A DNA stretch of 64,000 bases, from positions 56,860-120,859 of the forward strand of contig JADJOY010000033.1 in the NCBI GenBank assembly GCA_016713535.1, read 5' to 3'. Shown piece by piece: positions 25,151 through 34,586 of the stretch; the stretch's first letter is position 1, and the number at the start of each line of letters is the position of its first letter. The notes under the pieces were generated by a model that was given only the letters and a program-made list of their open reading frames with translations, ran no database searches and was not told where the DNA came from. Position numbers and translations under genes: made by a program. The DNA is from JADJOY01 sp016713535 [NCBI: Deltaproteobacteria bacterium] (GTDB taxonomy: Bacteria > JADJOY01).

Positions 25151-25511
25151 GCGGATCGAGGACGGCCGGCGACGACGCCTGGGGACGAGCCCAGCGCGCT
25201 TCCCGCGCGCGTTCGCGCGCGGAACCCTGGCTCGCGAGGAACGATACCAGTCTCCGTGGGTTCCCGCGACGAGACGAGCATGCTCATCGCCGACGGGCTA
25301 GGTAGCGCGCTATCCGGCCTGCCGGGCCATCATCGCACGCGACACGGCCCTCCTCGCGTTCGTGAACGCGCACAAGGATCCGATGGAGCGCTTCGCCGCG
25401 GCGGATCGAGCAGAACGCTGCCATCCCGCGTAGGGCTTGGCCGCCAGCCGCGGTGAAAACGGAGCGGCGCGCTTCGATCGATTGGCAGCGGCCTACCGTG
25501 CTCCAGTTCGC
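25151..25511. other. Gap with no identified gene
   Basis: About 361 bases between the UnbV-like gene start and the VapC stop. The left part should hold the promoter of the leftward operon. A short rightward frame around 25335-25432 reads ALLAFVNAHKDPMERFAAAD and looks mildly coding-like, but it is too short to name. Confidence 0.3.
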
Positions 25512-25928
25512 TCACGTCGGCTCATGAAGGCGGATTGGCACGAGCGCCGCGTAACGCAGGAAGTCGTGGTCGGTCGTGAAGATCGGCACGCTCACCCGAC
25601 TCGCCACCGCACAGATGAGCAAGTCCACGGCGCCCCCCGCGACACCGCCCGCACGAAGGGTGTTGTAGAAGCGTGCGGCCTGGTCGTAGTCGTCGATCCC
25701 GATTTCGATGCAGTCGAAGCCGGCGAGGTGGTGTCGTAGCCGATCGAAGATCTCCGGCGCGCGGACGCCGGAAAGCACCTCTTGCCGGATCGGCCCGACG
25801 ATCCCGGCCCGGCCATCGAGGACGAGGCGCCTCCACTCCTCGACGACGCGCCGTTGGGCGTCGCTCAGGTTCTCGCGGCGACGGCGCAGCGCGAGAGACC
25901 AGACCGTCGTGTCGATCAGGACGGTCAT
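25512..25928 (-). CDS. vapC: VapC-type PIN-domain toxin RNase
   Basis: A 138-residue PIN-domain ribonuclease. The four metal-binding acids are recognisable: Asp6 in MTVLIDTTVW, Glu in PIRQEVLSG, Asp in GGAVDLLICAVA and Asp in IFTTDHDF. VapC toxins cut tRNA or rRNA unless bound by the partner antitoxin. ATG 25928 overlaps the antitoxin stop by four bases (ATGA), the standard coupled arrangement. Length is typical. Confidence 0.92.
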   Translation of the reverse strand: MTVLIDTTVWSLALRRRRENLSDAQRRVVEEWRRLVLDGRAGIVGPIRQEVLSGVRAPEIFDRLRHHLAGFDCIEIGIDDYDQAARFYNTLRAGGVAGGAVDLLICAVASRVSVPIFTTDHDFLRYAALVPIRLHEPT

Positions 25929-26134
25929 TCGCTCCGGCGTTTCGCGCGAAGCTCCTTCGGGTCATAACCCGGCCAGAAATCGACCTGGCCTTCGAGCTCG
26001 AGGATGCCTCGCCGTCGCTGGAGCTTGATGTACTCCTGAAGCGCGACGGTCACGGCATCCTTCTTGGTCTTGTGCTTGCCGACGCGCCGAGCCTGCTCGA
26101 TCAGCTCGTCGTCCAGTGCGAGATTGGTGGGCAT
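25925..26134 (-). CDS. vapB: VapB-type antitoxin
   Basis: A 69-residue protein starting MPTNLALDDELIEQARRVG, the ribbon-helix-helix-like VapB/VAPB_antitox pattern (short beta strand, two helices), followed by TKKDAVTVALQEYIKLQRR and a toxin-binding tail ending FWPGYDPKELRAKRR. GGAGG lies five bases before ATG 26134, so this start is preferred over the frame opening at 26167. It should neutralise the VapC protein encoded directly downstream and repress its own promoter through the palindrome upstream. Confidence 0.92.
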   Translation of the reverse strand: MPTNLALDDELIEQARRVGKHKTKKDAVTVALQEYIKLQRRRGILELEGQVDFWPGYDPKELRAKRRSE

Positions 26135-26156
26135 GGAGGCCTCCGCGTTGCCGAGC

Positions 26157-26186
26157 AACCTACACACTCGAGTGTGTGAGGATCAA
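26157..26186 (-). promoter_or_regulatory. vapBC promoter with operator palindrome in the spacer
   Basis: Reading leftwards, TTGATC (26181-26186) resembles a -35 box and TAGGTT (26157-26162) a -10 box with an 18-base spacer. A perfect 16-bp palindrome ACACACTCGAGTGTGT (26162-26177) lies almost entirely between them, the classic place for autorepression by a VapB dimer pair. The start codon follows 22 bases after the -10 box. Confidence 0.75.
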
Positions 26187-26801
26187 GGATCGGCTCTTGG
26201 CCTGCCAGGCGTGCGAGTTGCCGCGGCGCGCCTCGCGATCGACTCGGAGCTTCGGTCGACTTCGGGTCGACCTGGCCCGCTCGGCTCGACCCGCCCTGAC
26301 CGGACGAGCTCGATCGAACCGACCTGCGCAGGGACGCGGAGAAACCCAGCGGACCGTGCTGGCTTGGTAGCCCGCCGCCATTCTTCGGAGCTACGGTGCT
26401 TCTTGCCCGGGCATCCCACATGGACGCATGAGAGATGCCGCGATTCGGCCCTTCATCCGCTCCCTTGTCCTGATCACGTCCTTCGTCGCCGCTTGTGTTG
26501 GGCAGCGGGCACCGTGACCTGGTCATGATGGCGCGGCGCCCATCGGCATCGGGCACCGGAAGATGTCATTGTCGGATCGCATGGCGGGCGGGGCAACGAG
26601 CCAGTCGCGAGGCCGCGGCACGGCCGAAGGGCGTGCCTTCGGGTCGGGAGGGCTAGAGCGAGGAAGCGCCCACCCGTTGCGCCGACGCTGCGCCTGTGCC
26701 TAACTCTACGTAGACGCGCGACGGTTTCCCGGGCCGTCGTCGGATCGAGCCATCGGTCGTCGGGAAATTCTTCCCGGTCGTCTCTCGTGGGAGCCCCACC
26801 G
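26187..26801. other. Gap with no identified gene, several short inverted repeats
   Basis: About 615 bases without a credible gene. It contains a 7-bp stem GGTCGAC/GTCGACC with loop TTCGG (26254-26272), a 10-bp palindrome TCTACGTAGA (26705-26714) and CGGGAA-ATTC-TTCCCG (26761-26776) close to the start of the next lipoprotein gene. The last two may be regulatory. Confidence 0.35.
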
Positions 26802-27458
26802 ATGTACACGTCCATGCGTTTGCCTCCGCCGGCTGTCGGCGGCGGACGGCTCGTGCGCGCTTTTCGCCGCGCCTTCGTCGTCGGCGTCGTGGCGGTGTCC
26901 GCAGCCGGCTCGCCGCTCGGGTGCGGGGTGGTACCCGCCACCCTTGCGCCCGATCCGGACCAACCCAACCAGGTCTCCCTGCTGCTCCAGACCGGCGATG
27001 GCTCCGCAACCGCCACCGCACCTCTCCAGGCCACCAGCGTTCTCGACGTCCTTTACGACACGACGCATGCCGAGCTCACGCTGACGGGCCTCTCGCTCCG
27101 ACTTGCGCCCGTATCGTTGCATGTCGAGGGTGGCGTGCAGGTCGATGTCGGCGAGTCAACGGCGTCGCTGGACCTTTCGGGCGGCTTGCCACTGGCCCAG
27201 GTGGATCCGGTGGGGAACTTCCAGCTCCAGTTGAACCTGCTCACCGCCACCGCGGTGACGATCGACGGCGTCACCATCCCCTTCGTTCACACCACGGGCG
27301 GCGCCATCGAAGGGCATATCGAGTACGTCGCTTCCGGCGGCTCGATGGTGATCGCCCTGGAGGGCATCGAGCTCCTTCGCTTCATCCTCGTGTGGGGACC
27401 CGACCTCCTGGTCCTCACGGGCGACCTTGCAGCGAACTTCAGCGGAGTCGCGCCGTGA
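26802..27458 (+). CDS. Lipoprotein of unknown function
   Basis: A 218-residue exported protein. A basic N-terminus and a hydrophobic segment (AFVVGVVAVSAAGSPLGC) end in a lipobox (LGC). The mature part is beta-rich with regular alternation (LYDTTHAELTLTGLSLRL, VQVDVGESTASLDLSGGLP, ITIDGV-like strands), suggesting a beta-sandwich or lipid-binding barrel. No family recognised. ATG 26802 is favoured; ATG 26814 and GTG 26787 are alternatives. Its TGA overlaps the GTG of the next gene (GTGA), so the two are coupled. GC at third positions is visibly less extreme than in the housekeeping genes. Confidence 0.65.
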   Translation: MYTSMRLPPPAVGGGRLVRAFRRAFVVGVVAVSAAGSPLGCGVVPATLAPDPDQPNQVSLLLQTGDGSATATAPLQATSVLDVLYDTTHAELTLTGLSLRLAPVSLHVEGGVQVDVGESTASLDLSGGLPLAQVDPVGNFQLQLNLLTATAVTIDGVTIPFVHTTGGAIEGHIEYVASGGSMVIALEGIELLRFILVWGPDLLVLTGDLAANFSGVAP

Positions 27459-28791
27459 AGCGGCCCAGGGTCCCGTGGGTCGTGCTCCTGCTCTGCGCGG
27501 TCGTCACCGGTGGCTGCGATAACACCGGGTCTGATGCTGGCGCGCCTCTCCCACCTCCCCCGCCCGAAGTCGCGTCCTGGACCGATCCCGTCGAGATTGC
27601 AGCGCGCGCGGAAATCGTTGGCGTTGGGCTCGACGATCAGCATCGCGGCATGGTGGTGTGGCTCGAACGAACTTCCGGCAATCGGGGCCTCTATTGGCGC
27701 ACGTTCGATCCAGCCACGGGTGGGGCGCCCCGCAGTTGTTCGAGCTCGTGCCGGACAGCGATGAAGGGGCCCGGTTTTCGATGGACGAGCGGGGCGGGGC
27801 GCTGCTGGTGTGGGTAAATGGCGCGATCCGCGCGCGTCGCTATGAGCCAGCGACAGGCTGGTCGGAATCCGAGAATCTCGATCCCGATCTGAGCGGAACT
27901 TCTGGAAGCGTGGCCTTTCACCGCAGCGGCCGAGCGATCGTGAGCTGGAGCACGCCGGCTGCAGTGCTCGCCCGCCGGTACGACCCCGATACGGGGTTTG
28001 GCGCGGTCGAGACGGTGCGCCCACGCGAGGATCCATTCGACGGAGGTCGCGTCACCGCCATCTCGCGGACGGGGACGGCGTTGGCGCTGTTCTCGGAGTA
28101 CTCCTTGTCCGACTACTCGACCGGATACGTGTCTCGGTTCGGCAATCCCGGAGAGCCCTGGGGGCCAGACCACGGGTTCGCTGGGCTGTCACGCACGGAT
28201 TCCTACAAAGCCTCTCGAGACTTCGTGGACGCCACCGGAACGGCAACGTCGTTGCGGGTAGTGAATCGCTATGTCTACGTCTACCACGCGCACGACGACA
28301 GCGACTGGGTCACCGACGATGTCTCGTACGGCAGCCTCTCCTCCGTTGCTGCCACGAAGGACCTCGTGGTCGCCGACGACGGATCGGCGGCGCTCATGCG
28401 GGCCGAAGAGACCGGGATCATCCAGATTCGCCAACACACCCCGGGGAGCGGTTGGAGCGAGCCCCTGCAACTCGGTGCTCCCACCGCCCCGGGCGAAGTC
28501 CAGCGAACATGGATGAGCGGGGGCGTGCGCGGTGATGTGGTGATCGTGTGGTCCGCCGAGCTGCAGTCTCGGGCCGCGCCGGTGCGGATGGAATCCGCCC
28601 GCTACCGTCCGGGTGCCGGCTGGGAGTCCCCACCCCGGATCCCACCACCCGGCCGCGCGGACGCAATCGTCGACTCGCTCCAGCACACCGTGAGCGGGGA
28701 CGGCGCCGTCCTGGCCGCCTGGATCGAGTACGGAGGTGAGCCCCTCGGATCCGAACTCACCATCCGCGCATCGTTTCTGCCCGCCGGGTGA
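27455..28791 (+). CDS. Lipoprotein with propeller-like repeats (apparent frameshift)
   Basis: From GTG 27455 the product begins with a lipoprotein signal (VPWVVLLLCAVVTGGC), a Pro-rich linker and about 400 residues of repeated units of the form R/D-x-Y/F-D/E-P-x-T-G-W/F (FDPATGW, YEPATGWSESENL, YDPDTGFGAVETV, HTPGSGWSEPLQL, YRPGAGWESPP), typical of extracellular beta-propellers. One base is missing at 27720-27721: the first frame runs to FDPATGG, and adding a T gives ATGWGAPQLFELVP and joins the second frame, which ends at 28791. The total is about 446 residues. It is translationally coupled to the lipoprotein before it. No enzymatic motif is visible. Confidence 0.75.
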
Positions 28792-28988
28792 TAGAGCAGG
28801 CGGCGGGGTTTAGCGGTGATCCGTCAGAGCACTGGGTTCCCGGCCCAGAAAGCAGCGGGACCCCGGGCAGCGGTCGTCGGATGCGAGTTTGGTTCGCCTG
28901 TACCCCGACCGTGAGCAAGTTCGTCGCGTCACTTCCACGCTGAGGGCCGCCCGGCATAGCGGCTTCGTCTTCTCGATATGGAGTCCGC

Positions 28989-30023
28989 ATGCGTCGATCC
29001 ACATCGCCCGTCGGCTTGCTGTTCGTCATCGCCACCTTTGGCTGTGGTGGATCCAGCGCACCCCTCTCGATCGCGCAACTGGGTGTGATCACCGACCTGG
29101 GTTCACTCGACGAGCCGCGGGGCCAGAGCATCGCGAAGTTCATCAACGACCGGGGCGAAGTCGTCGGGAGCTCCGCGCCAACGTTCGCCGGCTCGTTCAA
29201 CCACACCTTCCGTTGGACGCGCGAAGGCGGACTGGAAGACCTCTCGGACGCGATGTCGTCGCCGAACGGACTGAGTGAGAGTGGCGACGTCGTTGGCGAG
29301 TTCACCCGAGCCACCGATGTGCCCGAGTTCGTGCAGCCCTACCCGATGGTGATCCGGGGGACCGAGCGGATCCGGCTATCCGACGCTCCCGGCATCGCCT
29401 GGGGAGTGAACGATCTGGGAGTCGTCGTTGGATGTGAGCCCGATGGCGGTACCGTGGCAGGTCGGTGCTGGACCTGGGATGGCGGGATCATCGAAATGCT
29501 GCCGGATACGATCCGAGCGGTCGCGATCAACAACGAAGGTGAGATCGTCGGCTTTCCACGGGACCGTATCGGCGGGGACGGACAGGGCCTCGCCTTGCAG
29601 GGACAGGAGGTCCGGCGCATCCCGACCTTCGGCGGGTTGCGCTCTCGGCCAGCCGACATCGACGAGCAAGGGCGTATCGTCGGTGGTGCCGAGCGCACGG
29701 ACGGCGTACTGCAAGCGTTCCTCGCGGCCCCTGACGGCTCGATCAAGAACCTGGGCAGCCTCGCCGACCATTTCAGTGAGGCGGTCGCCATCAACGAACA
29801 GGGCGTGGTCGTTGGCTCCACCGCGGTCCTCGAGGGCGGCGCTCGCGCGTTCATCTATCACCGCTCGATGGGCCTTCGAGCGCTCGAAGACTTCCTGCCG
29901 CCCGACTCCGGGTGGACGCTCGAAGAGGCCCTCGATGTGAACGAGTCGAACCAGATCGTCGGGCGAGGGTCGCGGGACGGACTGTTCCGAGCGTTTCTGC
30001 TCGACCTATCGGTCGGAGGCTGA
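28989..30023 (+). CDS. HAF-repeat lipoprotein
   Basis: A 344-residue exported protein. MRRSTSPVGLLFVIATFGCGG provides a lipobox (FGC). The rest is a series of 40-50-residue units with the HAF pattern (AxxINxxGxVVGx): KFINDRGEVVGSS, GLSESGDVVGEF, GVNDLGVVVGCE, AINNEGEIVGFP, DIDEQGRIVGGA, AINEQGVVVGST and DVNESNQIVGRG. HAF-repeat proteins are extracellular or surface-attached and often found in soil bacteria; their function is not established. It is co-oriented with the two lipoproteins upstream but separated by 197 bases. Confidence 0.88.
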   Translation: MRRSTSPVGLLFVIATFGCGGSSAPLSIAQLGVITDLGSLDEPRGQSIAKFINDRGEVVGSSAPTFAGSFNHTFRWTREGGLEDLSDAMSSPNGLSESGDVVGEFTRATDVPEFVQPYPMVIRGTERIRLSDAPGIAWGVNDLGVVVGCEPDGGTVAGRCWTWDGGIIEMLPDTIRAVAINNEGEIVGFPRDRIGGDGQGLALQGQEVRRIPTFGGLRSRPADIDEQGRIVGGAERTDGVLQAFLAAPDGSIKNLGSLADHFSEAVAINEQGVVVGSTAVLEGGARAFIYHRSMGLRALEDFLPPDSGWTLEEALDVNESNQIVGRGSRDGLFRAFLLDLSVGG

Positions 30024-30398
30024 GCGGGCCGCAACGGGCTGTACGGCGTTGGCTCCATGGGCCTTCGAACGCGAAGGCACCATTTCTCCAGCGCACCGGG
30101 CGAACACGAGCACTCGGTCTCCGCGCCGGGATTCCACTCGACCGCAGTGCATGCAGTGGCGCCGTCCACCGAGCAGATGCCGTGCACATGCGGCTAGCGA
30201 TCTCGATTCCCTGAACCTGGTGCGGCTGGTGCCGGCCGACGTCGTCGCTACCCTGGGGCGCGGTCACGCTCGAGGGGCTGGCAAATCGAGGTCGCCGTCG
30301 TTGTCAGGGGCGCTTACTGCCGCCCGGGGATCGGCGGCGGCCCGCGAGGGTCCGCGGAAGCCGCCCCTACGAGCTGCGATTCGCCGACGTAACGGGCC
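30024..30398. other. Gap with no identified gene
   Basis: About 375 bases between convergent genes. I see no convincing open frame, repeat or T-tailed terminator hairpin. Confidence 0.3.
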
Positions 30399-33300
30399 CT
30401 ATGGCGTCGTACATCCGCCGGGCGTCGCGGCGTTGCAGTCGTCGTCGATGCCGTTGCCCGGGATCTCCGTCTTCCCCGGGTTGATGTTCGGATTGCCGTC
30501 GTTGCAGTCGAGCTGCGGATGGGCGCACTGCGCCGATGCCGGATTCCCGTAGCCGTCGCCGTCGAGGTCCTTGCAGTCGCTCGTGGCCGGGTCGCAGTCG
30601 TCGTCGAGCGCGTTCCCGGGAATCTCGCTCCTCTCGGGGTTCACGTTCGAGTTCGAGTCGTCGCAATCCGTGCTGTTCGCCACGTACCCGGGCGGTGCTG
30701 CGCACGCCTGGACCGTGACGGCCGGATTTCCATGGCCGTCCTGATCCGCGTCTCGGTGGAAGGCCAGCCCGACGCCTTCGTCGATCTGACCGTCGCAGTC
30801 GTCGTCGATTCCGTCACAGACCTCGGTCGCGGCCGGGTTGACGCTCGGCGACGAATCGCCGCAGTCGACGGGGCCGCAAACCCCGCCTTCGGCGAAGAAG
30901 CCGTCGCCGTCGGCGTCCGTGCAGCGCGCGACGTGGATCGCCAGGCCGACGGAGCAGTTGTCCGCGGTGTTGGTCTCGCCGGCCACCGGGTCGACGCACG
31001 CTCCCACGAACGAATCGCCCGGTCCCGACGGAGCCGACAAGCCGCCGGTGATTCCTTGCGACGCACCGGCGTCGAGCGCGCCCACCGGGCCGCTTCCGAT
31101 CTCCGGATCGGCGCTGGTGACGGTCGAGTCGGGCGACAGGCGGTAATGCGCCGTGGTCGCCGCGGCGCCACCGTTGCCGGTGTTCGCGACGCTGGCCGTG
31201 AACGTGAACGCTTGCCCCGTCCGGAGCGTGGACGAGTCCACGGCCGGCGAAGTGACGCCGAGGTTCGGCACACCGGCGACGGTGAGCCTGGCGCCGCTCG
31301 AGCAGTTGTCGTTCGCGTTGACCTCGTACGGGACCGAGTCCACGCACGTGCCGTACCAGTACGTACCCGGCGTGGAAGGGGCGACCGTCGGGAAGGAGAT
31401 CGGATAGTCCCGGGCGGCGATCGGCACCGGCACACTGCCGATCTGCGTGTCGCCCCGGCTGATCGTGGAATCCGGGGAGCGGTAGATCCTCGCGGTGGTG
31501 GCGGCCGAGTCCCCTTGATTGCCGTTCTTCACCGTGACCGTGAACGTGAACGGATCGCCGACGGCCACGCTGTTCGGTGTGACCTTCGCGAACGCCACCC
31601 ACAGGTCGGGCTGGGCGCCAATCCTCACCGGTACGCCCACCGAGCAGTTGTTCGCCCTCGCGATCTCGTCGGTCACGGCCACGGCGCAGGCACCGAACCA
31701 GTACGGCCCCGGAAAGTTTCCCGGGATCACGGTTCTCGTGACGTGCGTGGTCTCGCCGGCGGCGAGGGCGGGGATGGCGACCGAATCGATGAACTCGTCC
31801 CCGGTGCCCGCGATCACCTCGTCGTTCGATCGATAGATCTTGAGCGTGGTCGCCGGGGCGGCGCCCGTGCCGGTGTCCGAGACGTCCGCGGAGACCGTGA
31901 GGCGGGCATTGGCGTCGCTCGGGAGGGACGGCGTGTTGGTCGTGAAGCTCGGCACCACGAGATCCGGTACCGCTCCGACCGCGAGCTGCACGCCAGCCGA
32001 GCAGTTGTTCGCGGTGCTCACCTCGCCGGCGAACGAATCCACGCACGCGCCGAGCCAGTAGCTGCCGGGCGTGGCGGGCGCCGTGACCGAGCCGGTCACG
32101 GGCTCCGACGCACCACCCGCGATGCTCCCGACCGAACTGGACGCCAACTCGGTGTCGCCCGCATCGATCGTCGCGTCGCTCGAGACGTAGTAGTGGACGA
32201 GCGTCGCGGGCGCGTCGGCGTTCCCCTGATTCCGAATCGTCGTGCTCAGCGTGAGAGGTGTGGACGGAGGAACCGTGGAGGCGCTCGCCGAGAGATCGTC
32301 GACGCGCAGATCCGCGCCGTCCGGGCACACGCGCCCGTAGGCCGTGAGCCAGCGTCCGTCCTGGCCCTGGATGACGGTCCCGCGCGGTCCCGCGTAGGCG
32401 TTGAACATCCAGAAGCAGTCGTCGGTGACGTCGTCGGACGCGCTGCTGAAGTCGCCCCAGCGGTTGGAGCCACCGAAGGTCCGCACGTAGTAGGCGACTC
32501 CCGCCCGCAGCGTGCCGGGTACCGCCGTCGTCCCCGGCGCATCGCCCGGAGATCGCATCGTCCAGTAGGCGCCCGGATAGAGCCCGGTCCCCGAGGCGCC
32601 GAACGAGATGGCCGCGACGCCCGTGCTGTTGACCGCGACCGACGGGTAGAACGTCACCGCGCCCGCGGCGAGCGGGTCGCCGCCGACATCGCCTTGATCG
32701 GACACGACGAGGTTGGAAGGTGTCGTCGTGTCGATCGCGAACCAGTGCGCGGTCGTGCGCCCGGCATAGGCACCGGCGCGCGGGCGAATCGTTGCGGTGA
32801 GCCAAAGCTGGTTGGCCCTCCACACGGCGGAGAGCGCGCGCCGATCACCCACCCGGAGGGGCGCCACCCCGCCCGGCTGAGGTGCGTCGGCCAGAGGGCC
32901 GTCGAGATTTTCGAGGTCGCCGACGGCGACGGCCTGCTGCGTGAGAACGGGCGAGCCGAGAGGGTCGTCGAGCCGCACGACCTGCACGAACTCGTTGGTG
33001 CCGTCGGTGATGCCGGAGTAAGAGACCAGGAACGTGCCGGGGTCGTTCGGCGCGGCGCCGCGGATCGAAGCCGGCAGTGTCGTGGTCGCGACTCCCCCAC
33101 CCGCGTAGGGGTCGAGCTTCGTCACTGTCACAGCGCCGCCGTCGTAGAGCCCGCCCGAGCCCACACCTTTGGGGATCACCCACAGGCGGACGCCCTGGAA
33201 CGCCGCCGCGCCGAAGCTCTGCAGGTTGGCCGTGATGTAGACGGCCTGCGCGTCGACCGCCACACCAGGGAAATCCGCCCACGACTTGACGCCACCCACG

Positions 33301-34067
33301 GTCGTGAGCGCGTCGATGGAGGTGATGTACCAATCGCCTCTCGGATCGCCGTCGTCCGAAACGCCGACGAAGAGGCGCGACTCGTCGAGCGGGTCGCTCT
33401 GGCTGCTGCCGAGCTGCTCGAGCGCGACCAGCACGAACCGATCGGCGAACGGGTCGTAGACCACTTTCGGGTCGTATGGGAAGGACTGCGAATCGAGCTC
33501 GGCGAAGAAGCTCTGCAGTCCCGTCCAGAGCTCTGGCGTGCCGTCCTTTGCATAGAACTCGACGAGCGAGTTCACCGCATCGACCAGATGCGATCGTCCA
33601 GCCGCGGCGTTCGGGTCGGGTGGGATGAAGAGGTTCTGGTTGGCCGTCGCGTTGAGGTCGAAGTCCGCCGCGTCGAAACTGCTCGTAAGACTGCGAGTCC
33701 CTACGGAGCTCGGAGAGGTTGGAGAACGCTCGGTCGAGCCAGGCGAGCGACCGGGGAATGCGACGTGATCCTTCGCGTCGGTGTCCAGATCCTCCGACCC
33801 CGGCACGTCGGTCACGTGCAACGACTGGGAAAGCGCCCGATTCCTCTCCAGGTACTTCGGAACGACCTCGTGAATCGTCGAGGGCATGACTCGGGTCTTC
33901 ACACCCGCTGGCGGGCGGACGGCGGAGAGGCCGGAAGGTGCGGGATGGCTCGCGGGAGCCTGCGCTTGCTGCGTCGGCCTGGAACACGCCGCTAGTAGCG
34001 ACAGACCAAGAGCCGACAAGATCGAAACGGTCGACCGTTCGATCGAGGTCCGTCGCTCGCCCGTCAT
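30399..34067 (-). CDS. Large secreted lipoprotein with four CARDB domains and MopE-type metal-binding repeats
   Basis: A 1,222-residue exported protein. The signal ends SLLAACSRP (lipobox AAC). Residues about 130-600 form a large beta-rich region without a named family (ANQNLFIPPDPNAAAGRSHLV, FGGSNRWGDFSSASDD). Then come four tandem CARDB adhesion-type domains of about 115 residues, each opening PDL/PNL and closing with an NCSxG motif (NNCSAGVQL, NNCSVGVPV, DNCSSGARL, DNCSVGLAI). The C-terminus has three or four MopE-like calcium/copper-binding units (DADGDGFFAEGG, CDGIDDDCDGQIDEG, DCDDSNSNVNP, DCNDGNPNINPG). Start ATG 34067, four bases after a purine-rich GGGGAAGAG. Likely a surface adhesin or matrix protein; function is inference. 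Confidence 0.9.
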   Translation of the reverse strand: MTGERRTSIERSTVSILSALGLSLLAACSRPTQQAQAPASHPAPSGLSAVRPPAGVKTRVMPSTIHEVVPKYLERNRALSQSLHVTDVPGSEDLDTDAKDHVAFPGRSPGSTERSPTSPSSVGTRSLTSSFDAADFDLNATANQNLFIPPDPNAAAGRSHLVDAVNSLVEFYAKDGTPELWTGLQSFFAELDSQSFPYDPKVVYDPFADRFVLVALEQLGSSQSDPLDESRLFVGVSDDGDPRGDWYITSIDALTTVGGVKSWADFPGVAVDAQAVYITANLQSFGAAAFQGVRLWVIPKGVGSGGLYDGGAVTVTKLDPYAGGGVATTTLPASIRGAAPNDPGTFLVSYSGITDGTNEFVQVVRLDDPLGSPVLTQQAVAVGDLENLDGPLADAPQPGGVAPLRVGDRRALSAVWRANQLWLTATIRPRAGAYAGRTTAHWFAIDTTTPSNLVVSDQGDVGGDPLAAGAVTFYPSVAVNSTGVAAISFGASGTGLYPGAYWTMRSPGDAPGTTAVPGTLRAGVAYYVRTFGGSNRWGDFSSASDDVTDDCFWMFNAYAGPRGTVIQGQDGRWLTAYGRVCPDGADLRVDDLSASASTVPPSTPLTLSTTIRNQGNADAPATLVHYYVSSDATIDAGDTELASSSVGSIAGGASEPVTGSVTAPATPGSYWLGACVDSFAGEVSTANNCSAGVQLAVGAVPDLVVPSFTTNTPSLPSDANARLTVSADVSDTGTGAAPATTLKIYRSNDEVIAGTGDEFIDSVAIPALAAGETTHVTRTVIPGNFPGPYWFGACAVAVTDEIARANNCSVGVPVRIGAQPDLWVAFAKVTPNSVAVGDPFTFTVTVKNGNQGDSAATTARIYRSPDSTISRGDTQIGSVPVPIAARDYPISFPTVAPSTPGTYWYGTCVDSVPYEVNANDNCSSGARLTVAGVPNLGVTSPAVDSSTLRTGQAFTFTASVANTGNGGAAATTAHYRLSPDSTVTSADPEIGSGPVGALDAGASQGITGGLSAPSGPGDSFVGACVDPVAGETNTADNCSVGLAIHVARCTDADGDGFFAEGGVCGPVDCGDSSPSVNPAATEVCDGIDDDCDGQIDEGVGLAFHRDADQDGHGNPAVTVQACAAPPGYVANSTDCDDSNSNVNPERSEIPGNALDDDCDPATSDCKDLDGDGYGNPASAQCAHPQLDCNDGNPNINPGKTEIPGNGIDDDCNAATPGGCTTP

Positions 34068-34499
34068 CTCTTCCCCCGACTCGACATTTCCGCGGTTGCG
34101 CTCGAACCGGGACACGGTTCTCGCCTTTGGCTCATCCGCTCGGTATCCGAGCGTGGCGCGCAGGCGACCACGGCGGTCGCTCTGCGCGCTTTCCCTGTGC
34201 TCTCGATCCTGCGCCCTCGACCGCCACGGCCGCTATCGCGCGCGAATCGCGAGCGTGGCGCGCGAGACCGAGTGCCCGTCCGGCGAACTCGAATTCTCGT
34301 ACACCGCTTCGAGGTGTCCGACGTGTCCGCAGCGTAGCGACCTTACCGAAGGGCTTCACGAGCCCCTGTAAGTGGGCCGACAGTTGCGACGGCCGGCGCC
34401 GCCGACCTCGACGGTGGCGTGACTCTCCCTCGCGGGGGCCGACAGATGTCGCTTACGCCGCTTCGCGAGCCGGGGTCAGTGACCTATATCACGGGGTCA

Positions 34500-34586
34500 C
34501 CTCGACGCGGCTGCGCCGAGCGTTCGTCGCCAATCAGACCGGGCATCGCAGCATGCTCGTGCTGCGGTCGTACCTCCGTTTGATGC
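34500..34586 (+). pseudogene. Possible tyrosine-recombinase C-terminal remnant
   Basis: Read rightwards, this stretch gives GVTSTRLRRAFVANQTGHRS followed by MLVLRSYLRLM. TGHRS followed about 8 residues later by SYLR resembles the H-x-x-R...Y end of phage-type tyrosine integrases (GHRSxxMVRRYxR). The catalytic core upstream is absent and the frame is open only briefly. The rest of the 519-base gap 34068-34586 shows nothing else except GTGACC/GGTCAC with a 10-base spacer (34480-34501). Weak evidence. Confidence 0.3.

Noticed and set aside
25335-25432. Short coding-like stretch ALLAFVNAHKDPMERFAAAD
   Set aside because: Only about 33 codons, no start signal or family; may be a remnant but cannot be supported.
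25536-25552. TGGCACG followed by GC, resembling a sigma-54 -24/-12 promoter
   Set aside because: It lies inside the 3' end of vapC, lacks the TTGC half, and no gene follows it.
26614-26638. GGCACG/CGTGCC hairpin as a terminator
   Set aside because: No T-run follows and no gene ends nearby; treated as one of several chance or repeat-derived palindromes.
30519-33995. A 1,158-codon open frame on the plus strand opposite the CARDB/MopE gene
   Set aside because: It is the antisense shadow of a GC-rich coding sequence: Arg/His/Val-rich, with no domain, while the minus strand shows clear CARDB and MopE repeats.
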